A DNA stretch of 64,000 nt from Legionella septentrionalis (GTDB lineage: Bacteria; Pseudomonadota; Gammaproteobacteria; Legionellales; Legionellaceae): NCBI RefSeq assembly GCF_003989745.1, contig NZ_RZGS01000001.1, positions 171,001-235,000 of the forward strand, written 5' to 3'. A program made the translations under genes and the position numbers. The notes below the pieces were generated by a model. It was given only the letters and a program-made list of their open reading frames with translations. It was not told where the DNA came from and searched no databases. This document shows, in pieces, positions 42,601 through 51,028 of this stretch (positions are counted from its first letter, which is position 1; every line of letters begins with the position of its first letter).

Positions 42601-45458
42601 TGACATTGCAATTAGTGGCCTTGCAGCCTGTATCCACGCTGATAAAAAATGACAATGGCACGTATCAATACCAATCCATAATTCAAACGAAAGTGCTTGC
42701 GACCAAGCCATTTGCCATTGCTGCAAAAGGCAGTGCTTTTGATTTGCCTACTGAGCAAATTGGTGACTTTGCGATTAACGTGCTGGACAAAGACGATACT
42801 GAGCTTAGCCATCTTAAATTTAGTGTGGTAGGAGCCAGCCAGAAACCTTTGGCAAAAAATGCTGAATTGAGCGTGAAGCTTGACCGCACGGATTATAAAG
42901 CTGGCGAGGAAATCGAGTTGCAAATTACTGCTCCTTATACCGGCTCTGGTTTAATTACCATAGAGCGGGACAAAGTTTATGCAGTGCAGTGGTTTAAAAC
43001 CGGTACCAGCAGTTCTGTACAAAAAATTCGTATCCCTAGCGATTTTCAGGGGAATGGTTATGTAAATGTTGCTTTCGTGCGCGATTGGAATTCGCCGGAT
43101 ATTTTCATAAGTCCGCTAAGCTATAGCGTGGTGCCGTTTAATGTCGATCATGACCAGCACGCCATGCACATCAATTTGCACGTGCCTGAAACAGCAAGAC
43201 CGGGCGAACCTTATAAAATGGAATATTACAGTGATAAACCGGGAAAAATTATTGTATTTGCTGTGGATGAAGGCATTTTACAGGTGGCTCGCTTCACCAC
43301 TCCCGACCCGCTAGGGTTTTTCTTCCAAAAACGCGCTCTGGAGGTATTAACCCAGCAAACGGTAGATCAAATTTTACCGCGCTACATCCGCGAGCGGGAA
43401 CTTTCGGCAGCAGGAGGTGATGGTGGTGAAGACTTGTTATCACAATATTTAAATCCTTTTAAACGCAAAACGGATCTGCCTGTTGCTTTCTGGTCTGGCA
43501 TAGTTGACACCGACTCCAGCGTGCGTCAACTGGTGTATGAGATACCGGATTATTTTAACGGGACGTTGCATGTCATGGCGGTGGCTGTGGCATTAGACGC
43601 GGTGGGATCTGCAGAAAAGACTTCGGAAATCAAAGGCGATTTTATCATCAACCCAAACACGCCTACTTTTGTAGCCCCTGGCGATGAGTTTGTAGTAACT
43701 GCCAGTGTTGCTAACAACATCAAGGGTGCTGGCAATAGCGGTAAAGTTGCAGTAGAGCTTAAAGTAAGCCCTGAACTTGAAATCATTGGTTCGGATAATG
43801 AATTATTGATGATTGAAGAAGGGCGCGAGAAAACGGTGCAGTTCAAATTGCGGGCTACTACCTCTGCCTTAGGTTCTGCACGCATGACATTTACCGCCAG
43901 TCTGGGCGGCAAAGCCAGTGAAATGGATGCTACCGTAAGCATACGCCCTGCCACTCATTTTTCCACCACGGTTACAAGCGGCAGCAGCAATGGCGTTGAA
44001 AAAACCATTGCTGTTGATCGCAATTTATACCCGCAATACCGCCAAGTCGATGCAGCCATGTCAAGCAGTCCGTTAATTCTGCTCGCTGGTTTGCAACGTT
44101 ATCTGGATAATTTTCCATATGGCTGCACGGAACAGTTAGTCAGTAAAGCATTCCCACTGTTAGCTATCGGTGCACATCCCTGGTTGGTGGATGATGCACA
44201 AAAGGCAACGGAAAAAATTACAACAACCATTCAAATGTTAGGCCAACGCCAAATGGTGAACGGCGGTTTCAGTTATTGGCCTGGCTTGGGGGAAAATGAC
44301 AGCAATACCTTTGCTTCCGTGTATGCCATGCATTTTCTGACTGAGGCAAAAGAACAGGGTTATCGCATCCCTGATGATTTATATAATGGCGGTCTTTCCT
44401 CCCTTAAAGATTTAGCGGCACGCAATGCGTCTGATGTGGATATGGCGCGGTTGCAGGCTTATGCTATTTATGTGTTAACCCGCAATGAAATGGTCACCAC
44501 GAATTATTTGACCAATTTGCAGCTGTATCTGGATAAGGCAGCTCCGCAAAAATGGCAACATGAGTTAACCGGCGCATACATTGCGGCTAGCTATAAAATG
44601 CTAAAAAATACAAGTGAAGCCGAACAGTTGATTCGGCAATATGAAGCTGACAGGCAAATGCGCGATCGTTTTGCTTTTTATGATAACCACGTCGCCAATG
44701 CACAATACCTTTATCTAATCGCCCAGCATTTCCCTGAGCGTTTACCTGAAGTAGGAAATAATCTTCTCAAAGGTTTGGTTTCCGCTGTAAATACAGATGA
44801 CATCAATACGATTCTTTCTGCCTATACAAGTCTTGCATTAAGCGCTTACGCAAAGACACAGCAAAATAATGCAGAGGGGTTGGTGATCCGCGCTGTATTG
44901 GCAAACAAAGAGCAGGAAACGTTGGCTACTCTTAAAGATACTTATGCGAAGGTCAGTGTGCATGAGGAGGTAAAATCGATTATTTTTGCCAATCCGGAAA
45001 AGCACACTTATTTTTATCAACTCAGCCAAGCTGGATTTGATAAAAGCTTGCCCACTGAGGCTCGCCAACAAGGATTGGAAATCCATCGTGAATACCGTGA
45101 CAGCCAGGGTAATATCATAGCCAGTGTGGCGTTGGGGGATGAGGTTGAAGTGCATATCCAGGTGCGCAGTTTGAATGATCAATTTATCCTCAATGGAGCC
45201 ATTGTTGATTTATTACCAGGTGGTTTTGAGGTACTCCGTGAATCCATCCAGGGGATGTATTTTGATTATGTTGATATTCGTGAAGATCGCGTGGTATTTT
45301 TTGACAGTTTTGATTCTGCAGCGAAAGAATTAGTATACCGCATGAAAGCAACAAACGCTGGCAAATACACGGTGCCGCCGCTTTATGCGGAAGCCATGTA
45401 TGAACCCAGCATAAAAGCAAATACTGCAGCTGGCAAAATAACGGTAACCAAACCTTAA
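39687..45458 (+). CDS. yfhM: Bacterial alpha-2-macroglobulin, PbpC partner (YfhM-type)
   Basis: 1923 residues, longer than the ~1650 of E. coli YfhM. One membrane segment near residues 45-70 anchors it, apparently as a transmembrane anchor and not a lipobox. Macroglobulin beta domains follow, with SDRGIYRPGDEVHVGVIVK as the conserved MG entry motif. The thioester motif GCTEQ has Cys1480 and Gln1483, so covalent trapping of attacking proteases in the periplasm is expected. A terpenoid-toroid-like domain and a C-terminal receptor-like beta domain complete it. It probably works with pbpC next door in guarding and repairing the envelope. Confidence 0.94.
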   Translation: MNKKSLVSELFSRMGAFFAMIVGRMHWSSPPWMIFLRRQAAARPAAFWTVMVATLCLLVAAIYGYCWYKNLPKPKLPTAYITAPKITPLREEALIPDDLIIDFGSKDAEGELLPKSVAPLQLIGKNVPQGIELSPALEGEWYWQSDSRLIFTPAKDWPAGQDYTVRFGEGVLAEPIRLQNPAYSFSTQPFTAEISQFKLHQDPTQPKLLQAVATIHFNYPVEVNSLEGNLSLLLQTLHKGKLDKEAKHYKFTLDYDQHKRIAYLRSEPLSLTDTPQYLVLVIGEGVRSVTGPGMIRHTVSKNLLLPDMGSYFKVAAATAAIVRNEQDRPEQILALETSAGISETELKKALHVYLLPQNYPATAHAEEKKNYEWQNPGEVTSNILQLATPLKMEAIPAEHNYATLHSFKFNAQTPRYIYLKLDKGARALGDFVLTQDYTAIIKVPPYPQEISFLHKGALLALSGERKLSVLIRGLPAVKFEFARVLPDNINQLVTQTEGDFNNPYFINQSFDQKNISEIFSEIQQFDASDLTKQQYTALDFTKYLANAANTGGPQGLFLLQAQGWNQETQEPLDVRANRLVLVTDMGLVVKDNQDGSHDVFVQSITTGTPLPNVNVTVLGKNGLPLLSYASNEQGQAHFPVLTDFVNEREPVVYLASLGADVSFIPYNNVNRQLNYSRYDVGGIYSAGQEQHSLSAYVFSDRGIYRPGDEVHVGVIVKQAYAQPQPPGFIVQATVSDPRGMTVFDKKFTVDALGYLSFDFPTHAASPTGDYFISLYIVKDQHPESLLGSSSIRVAEFLPDRMRIKANILPQSINGWVSPTNLKAKVQLWNLYGAPAAERRISGKILLEPKAVEFKNYPDYVFADPLLDPKKPAKVFTDNLADAKTDMQGVAEFPLQLERFDKATYQLTFFAEGFEADGGRSVATRATTLVSPLPYFVGYKADGDLNYIKQNSQRSVNFIAINPKLQQQALGGMTLQLVALQPVSTLIKNDNGTYQYQSIIQTKVLATKPFAIAAKGSAFDLPTEQIGDFAINVLDKDDTELSHLKFSVVGASQKPLAKNAELSVKLDRTDYKAGEEIELQITAPYTGSGLITIERDKVYAVQWFKTGTSSSVQKIRIPSDFQGNGYVNVAFVRDWNSPDIFISPLSYSVVPFNVDHDQHAMHINLHVPETARPGEPYKMEYYSDKPGKIIVFAVDEGILQVARFTTPDPLGFFFQKRALEVLTQQTVDQILPRYIRERELSAAGGDGGEDLLSQYLNPFKRKTDLPVAFWSGIVDTDSSVRQLVYEIPDYFNGTLHVMAVAVALDAVGSAEKTSEIKGDFIINPNTPTFVAPGDEFVVTASVANNIKGAGNSGKVAVELKVSPELEIIGSDNELLMIEEGREKTVQFKLRATTSALGSARMTFTASLGGKASEMDATVSIRPATHFSTTVTSGSSNGVEKTIAVDRNLYPQYRQVDAAMSSSPLILLAGLQRYLDNFPYGCTEQLVSKAFPLLAIGAHPWLVDDAQKATEKITTTIQMLGQRQMVNGGFSYWPGLGENDSNTFASVYAMHFLTEAKEQGYRIPDDLYNGGLSSLKDLAARNASDVDMARLQAYAIYVLTRNEMVTTNYLTNLQLYLDKAAPQKWQHELTGAYIAASYKMLKNTSEAEQLIRQYEADRQMRDRFAFYDNHVANAQYLYLIAQHFPERLPEVGNNLLKGLVSAVNTDDINTILSAYTSLALSAYAKTQQNNAEGLVIRAVLANKEQETLATLKDTYAKVSVHEEVKSIIFANPEKHTYFYQLSQAGFDKSLPTEARQQGLEIHREYRDSQGNIIASVALGDEVEVHIQVRSLNDQFILNGAIVDLLPGGFEVLRESIQGMYFDYVDIREDRVVFFDSFDSAAKELVYRMKATNAGKYTVPPLYAEAMYEPSIKANTAAGKITVTKP

Positions 45459-45467
45459 GCTTAATGT

Positions 45468-45496
45468 GCTTGTATTCAAATTATTTGAATACAAGC
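45468..45496. terminator. Bidirectional terminator between yfhM and the small minus gene
   Basis: A perfect 13-bp stem (GCTTGTATTCAAA / TTTGAATACAAGC) with a 3-base loop lies just after the yfhM stop. T-tracts are short on both strands (TTTAACTT on plus), so it probably serves both convergent genes. Confidence 0.6.
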
Positions 45497-45508
45497 TTTA
45501 ACTTGCAG

Positions 45509-45700
45509 TTATTCAACAGAATTGGTGCGAAAACTTTTAACTCTTTCCTTTGTTTCATTATCGACAATATAACCGTAAAAATGCCCTGTCTTTCCATGAG
45601 CTTGGGATAGCATCCAAATATAAAGTTCTTCCATGTCATTCCCAGTTTTCCTCGCGATTTCTTGCGAATCAATGGATAAAACAGCTGTGTATGTAAACAT
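45509..45700 (-). CDS. Small protein of unknown function
   Basis: 63 residues with a well-placed AAAGGAAAAAG ribosome-binding site before the ATG and a terminator after the stop, which favours a real gene. Soluble, acidic to neutral; contains MEELYIWMLSQAHGKTGHFYG followed by a KERVKSF C-terminal part. A longer in-frame alternative was not needed. No family recognised. Confidence 0.6.
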   Translation of the reverse strand: MFTYTAVLSIDSQEIARKTGNDMEELYIWMLSQAHGKTGHFYGYIVDNETKERVKSFRTNSVE

Positions 45701-45842
45701 CTTTTTCCTTTGCCGGATAAATCAAACCTGTGATGCCTGATTGATAAGCAATTCATGATTATAAAAGGTAAATAGCTTATGCCAGGTCATCTTAATTATG
45801 GCACATTTTTATACAAGTGCAGGGGCATTCTAAAAATAAAAA

Positions 45843-45867
45843 AATGTGCACAAGCCTTGTGCACATT
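45843..45867 (-). terminator. Rho-independent terminator of the cyclic nucleotide phosphodiesterase gene
   Basis: An 11-bp stem (AATGTGCACAA / TTGTGCACATT) with a GCC loop lies five bases past the stop codon at 45873. On the minus strand it is followed by TTTTTATTTTTA. Confidence 0.85.
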
Positions 45868-45872
45868 GAGGA

Positions 45873-46814
45873 TTAGAAAGTTAGGCGTTGGCCTTGTTTT
45901 GGAATTATAAAGTGAATGCCTAAATTATTTTTTTCTTGTAATTGCTGCAAAATTTGGTTTGCAAGCTGGTTAGCCTCATTGCTTTGCTTGATGTGGGTTA
46001 CAATTACATTTAAACCGGAAACAGCACCTTGCGGGTGTTTAGGGTTGACGAGGTGAGCAAGAATATCTAATTCTTTCATCAGCCATTTTGGTGTCATATG
46101 CCCAAATAGCAGTGTATCAGGACGTTCGTTTGCATAGGAAGATTCAATGAATAATGCAAGCAGCTTCTTTTTCTGCAGCAAAGGCGTAATTTTTTCCCAT
46201 AATGCCCTTAATTTATTGCCATGCTCCACCGCATCAGGACCTGTATCACCCAAATAGAGCAGGTAATAACCTGCTGCCTCCAGCAAAAATGCAGTAGATG
46301 GATGATTCCCATGATTCAATGGAAAAGCTTGTACACGCATTGCGGTGTTTGGTATGGCTACGGTTACGCCTTCCTGCAAGCGTTGATAATGATATTTTTT
46401 AAGGAGGGGAGGGATGCCTTCATTTGCAAAGTTAGGCCAAATTTTCCAATTGAACAAATGATCACGTAAATGATTGATGGTTACATCCGTGCCTAAAATA
46501 GTTTTCCCGGTGTCCATTGTTGAGCAAATGATAAAGCCGCTGATGTGATCTAAATGTGCGTGCGAAACGAGCAGCGCAGCAATATAATCTTTAAATTTAA
46601 TTTTTTTTATCTGACTGCAAAAAGTGCCTGCGTCCAAGGCGACCCAGTTATGGGAATTCACTGGGGCAACGAGATAGGCGGATAAATTGTCTTCAAGTTC
46701 ACCACCTCCAGTGCCTAAGGGAATAACTTGGAAATGCATGCTTGTGCCACCAAGTGGCCAAGCCTGGTTGGCAAAAGTCCATAATAAAACTAAAAGTTGT
46801 GCAAAAACTTTCAT
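45873..46814 (-). CDS. Exported class II 3',5'-cyclic-nucleotide phosphodiesterase
   Basis: 313 residues with an N-terminal signal peptide. The MBL-like metal motif SHAHLDHISGF has His85, His87, Asp89 and His90, and family marks PLGTGGG, NHLRDHLFN, LYLGDTG, ESSYANERPD and GHMTPKWLMKEL match class II enzymes (yeast PDE1, Vibrio CpdP). Location in the periplasm, as for CpdP, would let the cell degrade external cAMP/cGMP or limit leakage of the nucleotide. An intact terminator follows. A role in signalling with the CNBD antiporter of this window is only inference. Confidence 0.88.
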   Translation of the reverse strand: MKVFAQLLVLLWTFANQAWPLGGTSMHFQVIPLGTGGGELEDNLSAYLVAPVNSHNWVALDAGTFCSQIKKIKFKDYIAALLVSHAHLDHISGFIICSTMDTGKTILGTDVTINHLRDHLFNWKIWPNFANEGIPPLLKKYHYQRLQEGVTVAIPNTAMRVQAFPLNHGNHPSTAFLLEAAGYYLLYLGDTGPDAVEHGNKLRALWEKITPLLQKKKLLALFIESSYANERPDTLLFGHMTPKWLMKELDILAHLVNPKHPQGAVSGLNVIVTHIKQSNEANQLANQILQQLQEKNNLGIHFIIPKQGQRLTF

Positions 46815-46902
46815 AATTTACTCAAAAATTTGCGGTTAGCATGGCAAATGTATTTAAGAATATTGAATAATGTACTTACAGTTGGCTTATTTTTATTGCA
46901 GT

Positions 46903-47876
46903 TCATAGCCATTTTTTCTTTTTAAAATACCGGAAAGGCAGCCACGCTGAAAAAAACATTAAAATCAGAGAAACCGGATAGCCGATGTAAGATTTCAATT
47001 CCGGGATATGCTGAAAGTTCATGCCATAAATACTGGCAATTAAGGTAGGGGGCAGGAAAATGACAGCGGCTACTGAGAAAATTTTAATGATGCTATTTTG
47101 TTCAATATTAATAAGACCTAACGTTGCATCGAGAAGAAAGTTGTATTTAGTAGAAAGGAAGGAAGCGTAATCGCTCAATGCAATGACGTCTTTGCTAATG
47201 ATGTTTAGAGCAGGGCGGATGCTGGTAGCGAGTGTGAAATGGGTCTGCTCCAGAAAAGAGATAAGGCGGGTAAATGAGATTAAACTTTCACGGACTTTGG
47301 TCAGTAAATCGCCACTGGTGCCGATGTTTTGCAAAACTTGCTTATAGTCTACATCCTGAATGATGGCATGGTTTTGCTGCTGCCGGAACACATAGGCAGA
47401 TGTTTCATCAAATTTATGGCTAATTTTCTCTAAAATATCGGCCAGGCGATCAATCGTTGCCTCCAGCAAGCCAACTAATAAAGCTTCCCCATTTTGTTCT
47501 TTTTTCGAGCGAAGCAAGTGAGCTGAAAATAACTTGAAGGCGTTTAATTCGATGTAGCGTACGGTAATGAGTTTTTGTTCAGTGAGAATAAAAGTAACAA
47601 CGTCTGTTTTCACTCCAGGGGATTCGGAATAAGCCACCATGGTTGCCGTCATGAATAAGGCATTGTTTTCAAAATATAAGCGGCTGGATGGCTCGATTTC
47701 TTCAACTTCTTTTTTAGTAGGATATCGAGCTTTAAGTATTGTTCAAGAGCATGTTCCTCTTCCGGCGTCGGATGAATCAAGTCAATCCAGACTGCGCTTT
47801 CAAGCTTTTCTGTGTCTTGCAAAGACAATTCTTCAGCTTGAATCCCTGCTTGTGTTTGCAAATAAATAACTACCAT
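46903..47876 (-). pseudogene. corA: corA magnesium/cobalt channel gene with a -1 frame disruption
   Basis: Two frames together make a complete CorA of about 324 residues. The N-terminal frame (47876-47649) ends prematurely, and the C-terminal frame (46903-47652) contains the pore motif YGMNF and two C-terminal membrane helices. Continuity is clear: the missing DIPTKKEVEEIEPSSRLYF segment appears if one C is restored at 47720-47721 (minus strand GATATCC should be GATATCCC). The -1 heptamer A AAA AAG sits at 47709-47715, exactly in the upstream frame, so a low yield of full-length CorA by slippage is possible. Otherwise it is a recent pseudogene or a sequencing error. Confidence 0.85.
47709..47715 (-). 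other. dnaX-type slippery heptamer A AAA AAG in corA
   Basis: Read in the upstream corA frame as CTA-AAA-AAG, this is the most shift-prone -1 heptamer of bacteria. A -1 slip here joins the two corA frames with no change in protein length. No upstream Shine-Dalgarno-like stimulator or strong downstream hairpin was seen. Confidence 0.5.
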
Positions 47877-47971
47877 GCCGTTTACTCAATTATTCATGAA
47901 ATAACGAGTATGCGCTTTCAAAAGAACGCCGTAAATACTTTGCCATTCTTTGCTGTGATGCCCATGTTTTA

Positions 47972-48724
47972 TCAAGCATTAAACCAATAACTGCAGCGCG
48001 CAAGAAGAGTTTGTATGCCTATTTTACCCTCTACAACAGGCGTGCCTTGGCCAGTGCCGGTACCGCAGCTTGGACAGGTAAGCGTCTTATTAAATTTTAT
48101 TTGGGAATAATCATACCCTATACCAATAGAGAAATGGGGGGTGAGTTTGCGATCCACTCCGGCGCCCAACACCCAACCAGGCCGCCAGCTGCGTGAGCTC
48201 GATGCACTAATGCCCACGAGGGTGTCTCTAAGCGTTAATTTAACATTTGCAATGGCTAGTCCGCCATTGACGTTAAAAAGCCATTCGTCATACGCATAGC
48301 CGAAACGTCCTTTTAAGGTTCCCAAAGCATTGAGGTCGGAAGTGTAGCGATCGATCGCAAAGAAAGGGCTGACACGCGTTGGATTTAAATCTGCAGCCAT
48401 TAAAGCGCCTTCAATCCCAACAAACCAATCGTTTGGCTGATAATTATAGCCAAGGTTAACACCCCCAAGAACGCTTTTAGAATTGAAAGAAAAATCTGTT
48501 CCTATCAGCATGGGGCCCAACGTATTAAAATAATTAAGATTGGTATAATTCCAATCTTGTTCGCCCCAGGCTCCGCCTAGAAGTCCACTGGCGTAAAAGC
48601 CGTCCCAAGGAGCAATTGGTGGCAGACTGCCCATCATGCCGGCTTGTGCTTGCATGCAGACTAGAGTAAGCAAGCTTGAAAAAAAGATACGGGGGCCAAA
48701 CTTGGAATAGGTCTTCTGATACAT
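47972..48724 (-). CDS. Outer-membrane beta-barrel protein (OmpA/Omp25-like porin family)
   Basis: 250 residues. A signal peptide (cleavage near AQA) is followed by an 8-strand barrel pattern: alternating hydrophobic strands with aromatic ends, for example GFYASGLLGGAWG, GVNLGYNYQPNDWFVGIEGAL, GRFGYAYDEWLFNVNGGLAIA, and GIGYDYSQIKF. It resembles the opacity/Omp25-type small porins of proteobacteria. The C-terminus (WFNA) lacks the usual terminal Phe. A CPSCG pair lies in a loop. Confidence 0.75.
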   Translation of the reverse strand: MYQKTYSKFGPRIFFSSLLTLVCMQAQAGMMGSLPPIAPWDGFYASGLLGGAWGEQDWNYTNLNYFNTLGPMLIGTDFSFNSKSVLGGVNLGYNYQPNDWFVGIEGALMAADLNPTRVSPFFAIDRYTSDLNALGTLKGRFGYAYDEWLFNVNGGLAIANVKLTLRDTLVGISASSSRSWRPGWVLGAGVDRKLTPHFSIGIGYDYSQIKFNKTLTCPSCGTGTGQGTPVVEGKIGIQTLLARCSYWFNA

Positions 48725-48805
48725 CTTTTCTCCTTAAAATCCATGTAAAATTCCTGAACCCGATGGACAGCCACGTTTGCATATTTGCAGGCCTTAATGC
48801 CATGG

Positions 48806-50071
48806 CTAAGCCAGGCTCAAATCATGGTGTGCGCCATACGTTTTGGGTAAGTATTTTAAAGCCATAACAAACGATATGAAGGCACATGCCATCACATAAT
48901 AAGCAATCATTAAATTGTCGCTAAAATGATTGATTAACCAGGTATTCAATGCAGGGGAAAAGCCGCCGGCGGTTGCCATGCACAGATTGTATGCAAGGGA
49001 AATGCCCGTATAACGGCCTTTGCCAGGAAACATTTCAACAATAACCACCGGCATTACGGCTTGCTCGGCACTATAAAAAATCACCAGGGGAAGCAAAACC
49101 CACCATAATGGCGTGGATTGCAAGAACCAAAAACAAGGGACAGCAAACAGCAAATAACCTGTTGTGGCAAATATCAGCACAGTTTTGCGCCCATATCTGT
49201 CAGCAAGAAGCGCAAAAAATGGTAGAAAAATCAAAGATAAAAGAATAAATAAAATTTGCATGTGATAAGCCGTATGCATGGATACGTTCAAATAGGTATA
49301 CATATAAGTAGAAAGGTACCCCATCAGGGTATAGCTTCCGCACGCGCTGATGACCAATAGTAAAATGACATGCAGCATGCGCTTGCGTTGATGCTTAATA
49401 ACATACGTTACCGGATGATAAGGTTCTGTGATATTTTTTTGCAGAGTTTGAAACGTTTCGGATTCAGGCAAGTCGCGCCGCAACCACAGCCCGGTTAAAC
49501 CCAATACCCCACCTGAAATAAACAAAGCTCGCCAGCCATACGCCAGAATATTGGATTCTGACAGGCAATGAGTAAGCAGCGCACAGGCAACCACGGCGAT
49601 TAAAACGCCGATATTACAGCCATTATTCGTCATGCTGCTGATGTAAGCGCGTTGCTTATTTTGCGCTGCTTCGGATAAATAAATCATTGAACCTGCGAAT
49701 TCACCTCCGATGCAGAAGCCTTGCAGCAAGCGGCAGATAACCAATAGGATGGGGGCAAGTATTCCTATTTGCTGAAATGTAGGTATTAATCCGGTAAGTA
49801 CAGAAGAAATCGACATTAAGAAGATCGTAAGCTTTAAAGTTTTTGCACGGCCAAAACGATCGCCCAAATATCCTAAAATAATAGAACCCAGCGGACGGAT
49901 GACAAATCCTGCGGCGAATACCAGTAAAGTGGATAATAAGCCTACGCCGGGATTTTGTGTGGGGAAAAATAATTGGGCAATGATTGGGGACAAGTAAGCG
50001 AATAAACTAAATTCATACCATTCAAGCACATTGCCGATGATGCAGGCAGTAATATTGCGATTCAAGCGCAT
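48806..50071 (-). CDS. MFS transporter, metabolite:H+ symporter (ProP-like) family
   Basis: 421 residues with 12 membrane helices. The N-terminus NVLEWYEFSLFAYLSPIIAQ, the GxxxDRxGR loop (LGYLGDRFGRAKTL) and GFCIGGEFAGS are typical of the MHS group that imports osmolytes or organic acids. The second-half loop ALLADRYGRKTVL mirrors the first. The leader carries a hairpin that partly covers its ribosome-binding site. Substrate unknown. Confidence 0.88.
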   Translation of the reverse strand: MRLNRNITACIIGNVLEWYEFSLFAYLSPIIAQLFFPTQNPGVGLLSTLLVFAAGFVIRPLGSIILGYLGDRFGRAKTLKLTIFLMSISSVLTGLIPTFQQIGILAPILLVICRLLQGFCIGGEFAGSMIYLSEAAQNKQRAYISSMTNNGCNIGVLIAVVACALLTHCLSESNILAYGWRALFISGGVLGLTGLWLRRDLPESETFQTLQKNITEPYHPVTYVIKHQRKRMLHVILLLVISACGSYTLMGYLSTYMYTYLNVSMHTAYHMQILFILLSLIFLPFFALLADRYGRKTVLIFATTGYLLFAVPCFWFLQSTPLWWVLLPLVIFYSAEQAVMPVVIVEMFPGKGRYTGISLAYNLCMATAGGFSPALNTWLINHFSDNLMIAYYVMACAFISFVMALKYLPKTYGAHHDLSLA

Positions 50072-50074
50072 GGT

Positions 50075-50099
50075 TGGGTCCCCTGATAAAACGGACCCA
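50075..50099 (-). promoter_or_regulatory. Hairpin that sequesters the MFS gene ribosome-binding site
   Basis: On the minus strand, TGGGTCC pairs with GGACCCA (7 bp) around an 11-base loop, and the AGGGGA Shine-Dalgarno lies partly in the 3' arm, four bases before the ATG at 50071. Read on the plus strand the same stem is followed by ATTTTATTTTT and could act as a terminator, but no plus-strand gene ends there. Confidence 0.4.
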
Positions 50100-50351
50100 T
50101 TTTATTTTTAAATGTTGTGAAAAACAATGCAAAATGTAGGGGAATAAAATTTACCAGTGATTTTTTCTTTTAGGGCTCATTATGATTGCAAGCATTGATG
50201 CTTCTGCCAGGAAAGTTGTGAAGGTATTCAATATTGAAAGCAGCTGCAGGTTTCCCTGCCAATTTAATACATATAGTGTATAATATTTTTCTACTATGTA
50301 AGTATTTATATTTTTTTGTTAATTTAACATACTAAAATTTTTTATTTATTT

Positions 50352-50966
50352 ATGAACCATATCACATTTTTCAATAAATCTTCGCGTAAACTGACATTTC
50401 AACAGAAGCTAAAAATTGCAGTTAAATCAATCAGGGAAAAAAAATCATTCATTGCCGAAAAAGTTTATGAAGCCATCAAGACTAAACAAGTTTCGCTTCA
50501 CTCGTTTAAGCAATTATCAGCAGAGCACTTTTTAGAAGTCAGGAAAGCCATTGCAGAAAGTAGTGAAATTGAACTTCCTGAACAATACCCGCCCGCAGAG
50601 GAAACCTTGAACATCATAGAGAACAAACTGGGAGGGTTTATCGTTCATGATTGCATTTACTTATGCTCCCGCGGCTCCTCAAGGCGGATTGCTTTAACCA
50701 TTGTTCATGAAGTTACTCATTATCTAAATACCGACATTTGGGAAGAAGAATTGACAACCAAACAATGCGAAATAGCATGCTATCGTGACGAAGTACGTTC
50801 ATTTTTGGCTGAAGAAGCATTCGCCAAGGGGTTTTGTTTGACGCGCAATGATGTAAAAAAAGTCCATGAAAAAGTTACAAGATTGTATCCAGAATATGTA
50901 GCCGCGGGTGAAAACACCAAAGCCATAGGATATGTTTTTTCAAGTTTTGATACGCCTAGACTTTAA
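50352..50966 (+). CDS. HExxH putative zinc metallopeptidase, paralogue 1
   Basis: 204 residues without signal peptide. The centre has HEVTH (His119, Glu120, His123), and a conserved DEVRSFLAE follows, where Glu147 or Glu154 could be the third zinc ligand as in gluzincins. The helical N-terminus (VKSIREKKSFIAEKVYEAI) and the C-terminal stretch IGYVFSSFDTPRL are shared with the next gene. No characterised family was recognised by eye. The leader (50230-50350) is very AT-rich, and no good ribosome-binding site is seen. Secretion as an effector is inference. Confidence 0.78.
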   Translation: MNHITFFNKSSRKLTFQQKLKIAVKSIREKKSFIAEKVYEAIKTKQVSLHSFKQLSAEHFLEVRKAIAESSEIELPEQYPPAEETLNIIENKLGGFIVHDCIYLCSRGSSRRIALTIVHEVTHYLNTDIWEEELTTKQCEIACYRDEVRSFLAEEAFAKGFCLTRNDVKKVHEKVTRLYPEYVAAGENTKAIGYVFSSFDTPRL

Positions 50967-51028
50967 TTCTGGCATGGTTTCAAGAGTTGAAACAAGCGGT
51001 TTCAACCTGTAATTCCCAGGTATTCAAC

